In this document: positions 44,501 through 55,200 of the stretch, piece by piece | Layout: each line of letters opens with the position of its first letter | Position numbering within the stretch: position 1 is the stretch's first letter | Origin: Ophiodon elongatus | Taxonomy: Eukaryota > Chordata > Actinopteri > Perciformes > Hexagrammidae | Direction of reading: 5' to 3' | Assembly: GCA_016806645.1 (NCBI GenBank) | Contig: JACSYO010002129.1 | Coordinates: 124,001-188,000 of the forward strand | DNA: 64,000 nucleotides | Position numbers and translations under genes: made by a program | The notes under the pieces: model-generated | The model's database searches: none | Told to the model about the DNA's origin: nothing | What the model saw: only the letters and a program-made list of their open reading frames with translations

Positions 44501-47500
44501 GCTTTGTTTCCGAGGGCTTTCTGTTGGTGGTTTGCAGTCCAGAGGTCATCACTTTATTGTTTGAATTGATCAAGCTGGCATGTGAGATCTCAAGTTTGTT
44601 CATTGAATACAACTGCCTGTGGAGGAATAAAGATAATGTGAATGTTGTTTGGTGTAATGGATGCTTCCTTAAAGAAATGTGAAAATGAATCCACTGCCGC
44701 ATCAGCCCGATTAAAGCAAGATTTTTAGAGACAAATGCGACAGGATTTTACTATACAGATTTTTAAAAGGCAAATGTAAACAATGATAAAGTAGTACTAT
44801 TTTGTTATTGGTCTGTTGTTACGTGTCCACATGACTCCTGAATACTTATAGAGTTGTTTTAAGAATATGTAGGGGTATGGCATAAACCCAGTGAGGAGGA
44901 TTGTGCTGTTTCTCTTTCGTGTTGAATATGTGTCCGTGGTGCTGTGCCAGCAAATTCAGGCCATCTTTGATGCACAGGGTGGGACCAACATCAGAGGGGC
45001 TTTTGTGTAGGATGGGCTTCTCTTAAACCTGTGAGGCACACTCTACATAGAGACCCCAAGGTCCAAAACCAAAACAAACATATCTTTTGTCACACAGACG
45101 TATACAGTAGTATCCTCAGTCAGGATAGGTCGTTTTATACACTGACTTGGAGAAAGACATGCATCTGCTGCTTTCTTGTTAACGTATATACACATACAGC
45201 AGGAGCAGGCTGAATCTGTAGGCATGTTTTTTCTTTTCTATTTCTTCCTTTTCCTCCGCTGAGTGCACCGTCTCTGAGAGCGTGGAGGAGCAGAACTGTG
45301 CCTGCATGTGCCTGTCCTTGGCTGTAATGATCTCCATCTCATGATCGTCCATGGCGACAGGCCAGAAAATGCTGCCTGAGACGATCCGTGTCCATCATCA
45401 GAGGTAGAATAGCTGGCTGTAGCAGGTGTGAGTGGGACATTCTGAGTATCAGCTAAGGGCTGTATTAATTAGCTCAGTACAGTAGAACCTGAACAGTATT
45501 GGACGTCTCTGAAATAGTAGTTTTACATAACAGGCTGTAGGCATTGGTAAAAACAATGAGTGCTAATATTGTGTCATGTCAGGTTCTACATCTAGCACCA
45601 TTTCCAGAGCTTTCTGTGACTTTTCTATGAAATAAATAATTTATCATGTACCACTGAGACATTTGTAAACTGAGGTTTATATAACACCTTGATTCTGTTT
45701 CTATTTTTCTTCGAAGACTACTGTTAATTGGTTCTTTCTGTTTTCTTTTCTCACGATTGTTGCTTTGACAGCTTTCTGGGCCAAAGGGGATGATTTTTTT
45801 GTGAGTGTTTGCGTCATCGCAGGTCAGAGCGACCTTGTATCAGCACATATTAATAAAAAACTATTGAAAATATACACTGTTCATGCGTCAGGGTTTCTCT
45901 AGGAACATCTAAAACGGCTCGATTGTTGTTGTGTGTGGTTGTACGCCTATGTGCAGCACAATTGATCGTGTGCTTACGCATGTGCCAGCATGATAAAAGC
46001 ATAAGAGCACAGAAATGATTTCAAAATGAATCTTTCACCGTGCCATATGCATATAAACTTCAATATACCTACCTCATGATTCAAACTGGAAATGAAAAGA
46101 CATCTTTAAGCGCTAATACAGTGGCTATGTTTTATTCATGGTCTGTACTGCAGGTTACGTCAGCATTGTGCTGCTCATCACTGTACCACGGGAAGCAGGG
46201 GACTGAAGCCAAGCAGCCGAGCCCCTTCCTGTGTCAGCTCCCCTTTGAACCACAAACTGTATGCATATGCAGATTTGACCCGGTGGTTTAGATGATGATT
46301 CTGCCAAATACTGGTATGTGGCAAAAGGATACTACACAACGTGATCAGAGAGGTGCAGGGAAAAAAGAAAGATGTCAGTTTAGGGAGACAAAACCCAACA
46401 ACACTTTTAGTGTTTGGACAGGGTAATAGCTTTACGCACCGGGAAGGACGAGAGCACGGGTCCCATACTAATCTGGAGAAAGCAAAAGCTTTGTTTCACC
46501 CTGACTCAGTATTATCGTGACCCACTACGGTTATGCCTTCAACCGTCTCACACGTATGTACAAGCAGACCTGTGGGCATACTCGCTCAGCTGGATTCCTC
46601 TTTACAAAGCATCAGTCAAGGTTAATTAATCATACAGCGTGGTGTGATCCCCGATGTAATCTTTTAATAACTGCCGTGCGAGTGCAGCTTACTGACTTCT
46701 GAATGCAGCACTGTTGGCTTGCAGCTGTCCGTTAAGCCACAGCAGCACACAACTGTAGGCGACCTTTAGTACACTCCAGAGGAATCATAAACATTGTGAT
46801 CAACGAGAGATCAGTTAGGGATAACGCAACTAAGTGTCTGGGTTATTGCAGCCCATCTAGCTTCCCTAAAGCCTTCTTATGCCCGAAGTGGTGTGATCAG
46901 TGTTCAGCTCCCACTGAGTTTTGTTTCCTTGACTGCTCATGATACCGTTCACAGCCGAGTGCGATTGGTAACTAATTAGCCAATATCTAATTATTATGTG
47001 CATCAGAGCATACAGGATTCATCCATAATTACAGCCTCTATCATGTGCTTTTTCCTCCACCCATGTCACACTGTTCGCTGTACATGTATGGCGACGCGCG
47101 ATGAGCCATCCGCCCATCTGCCCAGCCCCCGCCTCGCTCATGTCCCCTCAGTGGAACTCCCTGAGAGGGGAGGCTCTGAGGCCTTGACCATTCAATCACC
47201 CTCTTTCCATTGGTAGTACAGTAACGCCTTCACACGCTGACACACCAAACAGGAGCAACAACCACCTCCAACCACCCTGACACACTCTCCTCTTGGTACT
47301 CAGTCCATCTGAGAGGTAGAAAGGGGGCTTTTTCAAGGTCATTGCACATTTGGGGAAGCTTAAAATAGAATAAGACATTGACTAACAACAACTCTCAGCA
47401 GATCTAAAGAGAGACGGAGAGAAGAGAGTATTAAATTCAGCCCGAACCCGTGTTTGTGGGTAACTGTAATTACAACAATACATCAAGTGACAGGGGCAAC

Positions 47501-48705
47501 AAATCTTTTAAGTACGGTAACATAGGTTTATAACCCTTAAACTACCAAGTGATGTTTAATGTAATTACCGTTCCTTTATTGGTTTATTAATAAATCAGAG
47601 CCCTATACTAGAAAATGCAGACATCAAATGAAACATACACACAGATCTCATAAATCACCACTCAATAATCAACTTAATCAATTTAAACTATAAGGAGCCC
47701 TTCATTTATTGAAACAAAAGCATTTTAGCCCCACCCATAGTGTTTGATTATATAAATACAGTATGTAAAATTTATGGTTTATTGGTGAAAGTAAAATTAT
47801 CAGGAATAAATACACATAAAATGCATTTACATCATTCAACAAAAGTAATAAGAGGTGTAATTAAGTTGTGTATGTACCTCAGCGGTGCAGGACTCATGAC
47901 TATTTACTGCCTCCATGTGGTAAAAAGGCAATACTCCAGTTGCTGGGTTGCCCTCAGTTGTTAAGAAACCAAAGTAAAAATGACCAGGCAGTAATCCAAG
48001 ATGGATTAAAAAATTTATTTTAAAATCATTACAACAAATGATCATTTTACAATACATACTGCATTTAATATTATCATTATTTTCATACAAATTGACTAAA
48101 AAGCAAAAGCAATGCAACTGAGAACATAAGCAAGAAAAGAAAAATAGTATTAAAAAAAAAAGGATGTTGTGATTCAGGTGATAAGAAACACTTAACACTT
48201 GGATAAATATGAAATTACAAGAAATTAAAAAAACAAAATCAAATAAAAAGCATACATATATTTATGTTATGCAGTTTCTCATTAAGAGCATACATTCTAA
48301 TAAAGTATGATATGACATAAAATATTATATATATATATACACATATATATATTTATTTATTTATGTTCATGAATATGTATTTCTACTACACATTATACAA
48401 TAATATAAAATTATACAAGTATATTAATATACAGCTCTGTATGTGGTACTTTAGCTGACATGGTCCACCCATCCTTTGGTCAAGTCATGTACTTTATATT
48501 CCCAGTGATTTAAATATCTTGTGATCATAGAACACTTTGGCAGATATGGTTTGTAGAGAATATATCGTCTGATATTGTGAAAAAAAGAGAGCTTGCTCAT
48601 CAAGACAGCAAAGCATCATGGGATGAAATTATTATTTAAACAAAAGTTGATCCTAAAGGAGCTGCCAGTAAATGCACCACATACCCTAACTGTGAGAATA
48701 CTTGG

Positions 48706-48744
<39 letters not shown>

Positions 48745-49016
48745 AATATCATATATTTATTCTTTATATATCCATTTTATAAATCATTATTTATGTATAC
48801 TTCAGTTGTTTATGTTGGGCGTTGACTCCACGTCAGTGTCCTGTGCAGCAAACAAAACAATTGCCAAATCAAAAATCAAAATCAAAAGAACATTTTCACA
48901 GAAAATATATTCTAAAGCATACAGAGAAAGCTACCCACTTACTGGTACAGTAGAGCACCTGCTGACCTGGTCTGGGTCAAAGCCGTGCTTGTACACCAAA
49001 GCTCCGGCTTGCCCTG
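41596..49016. other. Intergenic region between two convergent genes
   Basis: No exon is recognised on either strand. The left part is of mixed composition with short pyrimidine tracts. From about 47500 the DNA is AT-rich and includes an AT-dinucleotide patch near 48328-48362 and an (ATT)n run at 48706-48742. The right end probably contains the 3' UTR of the minus-strand gene that ends at 49017. Confidence 0.65.
48706..48742. repeat. (ATT)n trinucleotide microsatellite
   Basis: About 12 perfect ATT units. Confidence 0.93.
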
Positions 49017-49179
49017 TCATGTCAAAACCTTGGTTGGCAGCTCTGGAGACAGAAACAACAAGGAATGGAGACATGAGCCTCTGCACAAAAACAGCAAGGC
49101 TTGGTTAACTCTCACTCTCCGAGCAGACGTCAGACAAGTTCTGAAGTCAGATTCGGTGTGGAGGTAGGGGGAGCAGATC
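49017..49179 (-). CDS. Minus-strand receptor terminal exon (3' structure uncertain)
   Basis: Begins after a taactttag acceptor and encodes RICSPYLHTESDFRTCLTSA in frame, reaching TGA at 49019-49017 if unspliced. A good donor after 49116 (AGA/gtgaga) and a good acceptor before 49042 (tgtctccag) would remove 73 bases and instead end the protein with SCQPRF. The sequence alone does not decide between them. Confidence 0.42.
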
Positions 49180-52100
49180 CTAAAGTTACTCCTGACAGCT
49201 GTCCAAACAGCAGGCAAAACGAAACAAGGTATGAAGGAGACTGGAAATTGGAAAGCGACAGCGAAAGAGGCAGTCTCACCTCTGAGTCGACAGCAGCGGT
49301 TGTCCTTCATTCCCATGATCTTCAGGACCACGATCACCAACAGTCCACCCGCTGTGCAGCACCCCGATCCTGGAGAAGAATTCCCAGCTGTTATCAGTTA
49401 ACAGACGTAGAACAACCTCAGGGTGAGTACTTCAGCTTTTATAGTGCCTTTTTGTACCTTGGACAATTTGATTTCACATCAATCAATGGCAAATGAAATT
49501 GTCCCAAGGTACAAAAAAAGAAAAAAGAAATAATATGATTTGACATCAATCTATGGAGCTGCACGGTGGTTCGGTGGCTAGCACCGTCGCCTCACAGCAA
49601 GAGAGTGGGTTCTCGGGCTTCCTCCCACAGTCCAAAGACATGCAGCTTAGGTTAATGGATTACTCTAAACTGCCCGTAGGTGTGGATGTGAGCGTGAATG
49701 GGTGTGTTTATCGGTCAGCCCTGTGATAGAGTCTGGCGACCCGTCCAGGATGTACCCTGCCTTCGGCCGATGTCAGCTGGGATCGGCTCCAGCTGACATT
49801 GTGCGAAGCCCCAGGATCAAAACTTGTTTCTGTATACACTGTTACTCAAAGATTTAGGAAACAATAGTTTTCATCATATTCTCTTCATTTTATTTTTCGT
49901 CATTTTGCAGACATCCTAAACAGAAGTTAACATAACATGTTGGTGGCTGTAAAATCCTGATACAATTAATAATACATATTTCATACAGAACTACTAATAA
50001 GAAGATATCTACCTATTAGAGGCTATACATAATATACATCTTCAGCAGGACATATTCTCACCTCAAACACTCCTAAAACATTCTCTTTAACTCTATGTGA
50101 TATTATAAATGGCAGACTACAGACTTACCCAACAATGGCTTTTCCGTTGTCGTCATTCACGCCTCCTGCATCATCCCTAAAGCTCCCGAGGCAGACAAAT
50201 TCAATAGTTGTTAAATAAGTGTGTTGATTAACGAAAAGTTTTAATAATAAAAACACACTGACACTCCATCCAGCACCAAAAACTAACCTGTTCACGGATC
50301 GATGATCAGAGGCCCCGTTACCATCAGAGACAATCACGTCTCCACTGCAAAACAAATACTGGATAAGAATGGCTCTGAATCTCATTCACTACCTGTCCAG
50401 TTAAAGGGACACTTCTCAGAGGAAGATGAGCTACAGGCACAAGCAAAAGGAAACAGCTTTCATTCTCACCTTTCAGTGGGCTGGATTCCCTGTTTGCTGG
50501 AGTTGCGGTCCAGACTAAAGGATTGAGGAGCCTCGCCATCAGCCGTGGGATCAATACTATGGAGACAAAGGCAGCGTTGAGCAGATTACAGTCTAGACTT
50601 CCAATTGCTATTTTGTAAAACACTTTTGACAAACATGTTTTTATTTTTAACGTGGCAGCCTAACCTGTGAACATGCACACTTGCAAGTGTGTTATCCTGC
50701 TCGACATCACTTCCACCACTTCCACCACTTCCACATGGATCTGTGGCAGATATTTCACTCAGCCTACAATAAAAAAGAAAGGATGAGGATGTATTCAACT
50801 CCACTGAAAGTAGCTCCTGAACATGAGCTCACCTGATGACACCGTTGTTCTCTTCCTGGGAAATCTCATTTCTGAGACAAGAGCAACGTAGGAATCGTGA
50901 AAACCAGGATACTATAGCTACAACGGCGGGGTTCCTAACATGGGAAACACAACAAACATTTCTGAATCAGTGCAAGACACTGTAAAAAGTGTAAAAAAAT
51001 ATGATATTAATAGTCGAATCTAATTACAAATGGAATTCAACTCACTTTTTCCAATAACAAAGCGCAATGAGCACCATCAAAACACCCAACCCAAACACAC
51101 CGACGGCCCCACCGACTGGAGGGCAGACGAAATGCAAACATGTTATCAACAAAAATATTGTGAGGGACTTGAATAAGAACAATGTCACTCAGAATAAACT
51201 TCAACTCACTGATGAGGTTTCGTGGTGTTGGTGAATGAAAGGAATCTGGATTCGGCATCGCTGTTAGGTAAAGAGGTGGGATATATAACAGGCATATATG
51301 TTATATGTAGGTATCAATGATCAGCAATGTAAGATTCAAACGTAATTCAGTTATTTACAACATCTCATTGCCTCACCAGTAACTTTATAATCGAAACAGA
51401 TCTCGTCTATAACATCCTCTTGCTGAAAAGCAAAATCAAAGTCTGTATTGTGAGAGTGCAGAGTTTGTATTTCACATGTACTATATGCCTTTTATTAGAA
51501 GTACATATTAAAATAGAGGGAGACTCACAAGAGGAACTATGCATTTCACTTGCAGGTCTCGACAGTTTCTTGTAACGACTGAATGGTTGCCAATGCTTTT
51601 CACTTCATCCAAATACTTTCTCGTCTGAGTGCCAAGCACAGCACAAGCAACCAGGGTCTGTTGAAAAAAAAAGAAAAGAAAAAAAGTTGCTGCTTCACTG
51701 CAGTCATGGAGTTATTGACACTTTCACTTCCTCTTGAGCCCTTCCCCCTCTCTCTGTCTCTGTCTCTTTCTTTCAGCAAACACACATAATACAGCGCCAT
51801 AAAACCTTTTAAAAACAAAATAATAAACTACTACAGAGTGTAAAAGCAAATGCAAATACCCTATTAGCAAACACGGAAATTTCACTGCCTTCAGGACACT
51901 CATGTAAGAAGGTGAATCCCTCAGCCGTGTTAACGTCGTTACAGGAAGTGGTTTTCTGAAGGCATTCTGTGAGACAATAGAGATGTACAGTGTATCATTA
52001 ACACACTTTTAGCTCTCTATAAAACATTCTGAAATAGCAACAGGGACAACATAACCGAAACAAGACTAATGGTTCCAGGAAGTAAAGAATATCCTGAAAA

Positions 52101-52202
52101 ACTTCAAGCGAAATACATATTTACAACGCTCTATCTCTTACCTGAGGATTCGTTGATACACAAAACAAAAATCACGCCGATTAGACAAGTATTTAGGGTC
52201 AT
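49017..52202 (-). CDS. Unrecognised single-pass type I membrane protein with divergent SUEL/rhamnose-binding-lectin-like ectodomain, 13 exons
   Basis: Thirteen exons with GT-AG borders join into one frame of 348 codons plus stop. Residues 1-20 are a signal peptide (MTLNTCLIGVIFVLCINESS). Residues about 21-115 hold seven cysteines in a lectin-like order: HECPEGSEI, then TRNCRDLQVKCIVP, then DEICFDYKV. This recalls the C-x-V-P ... DPC ... YKY pattern of fish rhamnose-binding lectins, but without the ANYGR motif. A Pro/Ser stalk leads to one helix (GAVGVFGLGVLMVLIALCYW) and a KKK stop-transfer. The tail is rich in Ser, Asp, Gly and Asn and comes from small exons that are all phase 2. No enzymatic or death-domain motif is seen. 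I do not recognise a named orthologue. The splicing pattern is convincing; function is unknown. The 3' end is uncertain. Confidence 0.75.
49280..49369 (-). CDS. Minus-strand receptor exon 12: cytoplasmic tail
   Basis: 90-nt exon, phase 2 to phase 2, between cttctccag and gtgaga. In the frame set by the upstream exons it encodes GIGVLHSGWTVGDRGPEDHG and NEGQPLLSTQ. Another frame of the same exon reads a hydrophobic stretch (GGLLVIVVLKIMGM), which is not in phase with the upstream exon. Confidence 0.6.
49448..49520. repeat. Imperfect inverted repeat (hairpin)
   Basis: The arm ctttttgtaccttggacaat (49448-49467) is matched in reverse complement by attgtcccaaggtacaaaaa (49499-49518), with one extra base, around a loop of about 30 bases. 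Confidence 0.85.
49557..49815 (+). repeat. Fish interspersed repeat copy (SINE-like), more complete copy
   Basis: Starts gagctgcacggtggttcggt with the word caccgtcgcctcacagcaag, then tccaaagacatgcagcttag, cccgtaggtg, tctggcgacccgtccagg and gatcggctccag. The middle matches the copy at 19921-20095. The head is of the kind seen in tRNA-derived fish SINEs, though I did not verify promoter boxes. Confidence 0.78.
50129..50176 (-). CDS. Minus-strand receptor exon 11: cytoplasmic tail
   Basis: 48-nt exon, phase 2 to phase 2, between gctttag and gtaagt. It encodes RDDAGGVNDDNGKAIV. Read-through into the intron would stop at once (TAA), so splicing is needed to continue. Confidence 0.66.
50288..50344 (-). 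CDS. Minus-strand receptor exon 10: cytoplasmic tail
   Basis: 57-nt exon, phase 2 to phase 2, between gttttgcag and gttagt. It encodes SGDVIVSDGNGASDHRSVN. Confidence 0.68.
50470..50556 (-). CDS. Minus-strand receptor exon 9: cytoplasmic tail
   Basis: 87-nt exon, phase 2 to phase 2, between tctccatag and gtgaga. It encodes SIDPTADGEAPQSFSLDRNS and SKQGIQPTE. Confidence 0.7.
50665..50763 (-). CDS. Minus-strand receptor exon 8: cytoplasmic tail with Gly-Ser repeat
   Basis: 99-nt exon, phase 2 to phase 2, between ttattgtag and gttagg. It encodes LSEISATDPC, then GSGGSGGS from a 9-bp DNA repeat, then DVEQDNTLASVHVH. Confidence 0.7.
50833..50871 (-). CDS. Minus-strand receptor exon 7: cytoplasmic tail
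   Basis: 39-nt exon, phase 2 to phase 2, between cttgtctcag and gtgagc. With split codons it encodes KNEISQEENNGVIR. Confidence 0.7.
51046..51115 (-). CDS. Minus-strand receptor exon 6: transmembrane helix
   Basis: 70-nt exon between ccctccag and gtgagt. It encodes GGAVGVFGLGVLMVLIALCY and WKK, a single hydrophobic helix with glycine small-xxx-small spacing and a lysine-rich cytoplasmic stop. It ends in phase 2. Confidence 0.8.
51210..51260 (-). CDS. Minus-strand receptor exon 5: stalk
   Basis: 51-nt exon between cctaacag and gtgagt, phase 1 at both ends. It encodes AMPNPDSFHSPTPRNLI, a Pro/Ser-rich juxtamembrane stalk. Skipping it would keep the frame. Confidence 0.72.
51377..51422 (-). 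CDS. Minus-strand receptor exon 4: end of ectodomain fold
   Basis: 46-nt exon between tttcag and gtgagg. It encodes QEDVIDEICFDYKVT, which supplies the last cysteine. It ends in phase 1. Confidence 0.73.
51529..51657 (-). CDS. Minus-strand receptor exon 3: ectodomain, core
   Basis: 129-nt exon, phase 0 at both ends, between caacag and gtgagt. It encodes TLVACAVLGTQTRKYLDEVK and SIGNHSVVTRNCRDLQVKCI, ending VPL. The CIVP tetrapeptide also occurs at this position in fish rhamnose-binding lectins, as I remember them. One NHS glycosylation sequon is present. Confidence 0.78.
51860..51966 (-). CDS. Minus-strand receptor exon 2: ectodomain, first half
   Basis: 107-nt exon between gtctcacag and gtattt. 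It encodes ECLQKTTSCNDVNTAEGFTF and LHECPEGSEISVFANR. EGF...CPEGSEI aligns by eye with the EGY...CPGSDVI stretch of SUEL lectin domains. Confidence 0.75.
52142..52202 (-). CDS. Minus-strand receptor exon 1: signal peptide
   Basis: Starts at ATG (52202-52200) and ends at a CAG/gtaaga donor. It encodes MTLNTCLIGVIFVLCINESS, a compact signal peptide with a hydrophobic core and a small-residue end. It ends with one base of the next codon (phase 1). Confidence 0.75.
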
Positions 52203-55200
52203 TTTGTCGAAAGAATGGGGAGTATGTTCACGGCAACAGATCGTCTTATGAGGAAGTAACGTACGTTAAGCAGGAAGTGCGTCATAAAAGAAAGTCCCTC
52301 ATATTCATCGACATTCACTTGAATTGACAGTTGTTAAATTCAAGTAAATTCAAGTGCCAGGATTTTATAAATTAATTACTTACGTTTCTAACCTCATGTT
52401 TTGTTGAACGAACCAGTATATTATAAATGTGCCAACATTGTGGATTTGTAGTTTTGCAACCCAACACAAGGGGAGGCCCTTGTCCTACAGGTCAGAGACA
52501 CAGACTGCCGTCTTCAGACTGATTAAAGAGACACAAAACCACCACAGCGCTTTAATTCCATTCTAGACGTTGAAACAGACGAGTCATTAGATGAGCATAT
52601 CCTGCTGCACAGTAAGGATTCTGTATTGTGTGCTGCGTATATCCTCTTATCTTTGGAGATGGGTCAGGGACAGAGGATGGCAGTCCTCCTGACATATAAC
52701 CATGAGAGAACAGAGGGCGGACAGAGTACTCCCTCTGTGGCCTCGGTCACACACACACACAAAGTGCAAGGATAAAGCAGAAGCCGCCATGCTACAGCAC
52801 GCTTCATTTACTCTGCATCTTCCCTGGTCCACCGAGAAAACACAGACCATCGTCTGTGTCACTCAATACGGGCCCCTCTCTATCTCTGTAACTCCGTCTA
52901 CTTCCTCTCCGTCCCTCCCGGCCTCTCCTTTGCCCTTCTCTGTCTCCATTACATTGCAATAGTCAGCCAGAGTAGTGAGCAAAAAAAGTACCTCCAAAAA
53001 ACACACTCAGGTTTCCACCTTAAACATAATTATCATATTAGCTTAGATGTGGGAATTGATATCGGGGCCAAGCAGATTTACTTATTAGCCGATTTGGTGT
53101 GACTAACCAGTTTAAGTTTGCATCATTGTTGATCGCTTCATCATCTCTTGGCGAGACCCGAGTAATGAATAAAAATGACAGCTTCACAAAAAGGCATGAA
53201 TGAGAACACAAATGGACTTGGTTCAGCTCCTCCGGTGGGAAGCAGAATGGAAGTGGACTTGTCCAATCATCTGATCTATTTTCCATAGATATCAAGTGAC
53301 AGTGGGAGGCTTGGATATCCCACCATCCCTCTCCATATCCACAGAGCCCCTGCATAAACAGAGAGCAGTGATGACGCAGGACAGGCTGAAAACACACACA
53401 AAGCTCCGAACATGCATGTCCCACGGCCCACACTCCCACAAACACCACGCGGCTAGTTTCGAAAGAAGGAGTAAATTCCAGCCAGTCTAAACAGGACTTT
53501 TAGGGTAAATAATTACAATTCTGCTGCTTTTGAGTCCTCTCCCCATCTGTCTCAACTCTTCCCTTCTTGTTCCGCTCATAAGAGCGGCGATGAGAGATAA
53601 ACAGCTCTCCCGTCTCGCTGCCACCCCCTCAATCCCTCACTCTGTCCGTGTGGATGAGGGCAGTAGGCCTACTCTCAGAGCTTGAAAGGAAGAGTTTTGG
53701 CTCTGGTATGTCTAAGATTTGCTATATGAAAAGAAGAAGGACAGGGGTAAACTAACCTCCTTAAAGTTTGTACAATTAACCATTATGAACCCCAGTTTAG
53801 AACAAAAACTGGGTGCACCATTCAGAGCGTGTGAGTTGTGGAGTCAAAGCTGAGGCAAAGGAACACCCTGAGAATCCTGAGTGGCTCTGAAACAATAGTT
53901 CTGGCTGCTCAGTCGGTACCCTGCTTGGCTTCAGTTTGCGCAGCTCCACAACGGTTTCTAAATACACCGGGTAGAAAGTCGACCGCAACCAAAACAGCAT
54001 ATACAGGCCAGGAGGGACTCCTTTAAAGAAAAAAAGTATTATGTTCACACCCCAACAGTGAGGATAGACTTTTTCCCTCGATAACAAATTGTCCCGTTAT
54101 ATTATGAATACAGAGAGCAACAACACAGGCAATTACATGGCATTTTCCCTGAACCCCAACCTCAGAAGGGATTGTACCGTGGCTAGCGAGTGCTTTGAGT
54201 CAGGGGTGCTTTCAAGTAGAATGGTAATAAGCATAATCCCTCATTCAGAATGCAAGGCCGAAGGAGGAGTGAGTGTAGAAAAGGGCAAATCGTGCTGGGA
54301 CTGTTCCAGACACTTTGGCCTGTCCAGGCAGCTCACTATGAAGCCTCAAACCCCCAGTGGCACAGTTTGGGTATCACAAGGGGACACCGACACGCTGCCA
54401 GCACAGGAAGCACACCAACACCAACACACATACTTACTCACACATAGAGAAATATGTAGACAGTTATCACATTCATCTGGGTTTCACCCAGCTCAACTAT
54501 TGGATAGTTCTGCAATACGTAAACACTCAATTATGCTATGTGGTTACATTGTGGCACTTACATACCAAACGCATGAACTGCTAATAAAAGTGAATTAGCA
54601 AGTCTGAAAGAATATTCTTCATGAGTGCTAAGGGTGGGGGTGGATGTGAATATATAAAGTCACAGGGCCCCACACAATAACATCTACACCCACACCCCAG
54701 CTACACCTCCTACACACATATTAAAGCCCCAACCATAGCAGCCAACTCTCCCCCTCATTTCCAAAACCACAGCTCCCCTTTACAGAGCTTGGTTAGCCTG
54801 GGCACAGCAACCTGATCCTGCTGAGAAAGTCTTATAAAAGGAATCAAATAAAAACAACCCAATCAAAAACACCTCTCGTCCACAGAGCCAAACAAGAAAG
54901 ATCCGGACGATTTCTGAAAACACAGACCAACCTCTGCCTGAGGACCTATCAGTGTTTGAATACAAGGGCTTGGTGGGGCTGCATCATACACTGTACATTG
55001 TGCACGCGCACACGCGCACACACACGCACGCACGCACACACACGCACACACACACACACACACATGCACACGCACACACCAAAGCACTGCACAAGCTAAT
55101 GCACCGCAGCTTTTATTCACATGCTGCTGAGGCACATGTTGTGCAATATCAGAGAGCAACTTGGACAGCCTCTATTAATCTGTTTTCCAGCTCAATCTCC

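Larger units (their letters stand above)
49370..50128 (-). other. Intron of the minus-strand receptor gene with inserted repeats
   Basis: 0.76-kb intron holding an imperfect inverted repeat (49448-49520) and, next to it, a copy of the fish interspersed repeat (49557-49815). Confidence 0.7.

Noticed and set aside
49280..49369. Alternative frame of exon 12 (GGLLVIVVLKIMGMKDNRCC) as a second transmembrane exon
   Set aside because: It is not in phase with the upstream exon, whereas the other frame continues a chain of phase-2 exons with matching lengths. It would matter only if 49280-49369 belonged to a separate gene.
50054..50100. Possible 11-nt microexon (gagtgtttgag) between tttag and gtgaga on the minus strand
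   Set aside because: In phase it would add two residues and a stop, and joining exon 11 directly to exon 12 keeps the frame with good splice sites.
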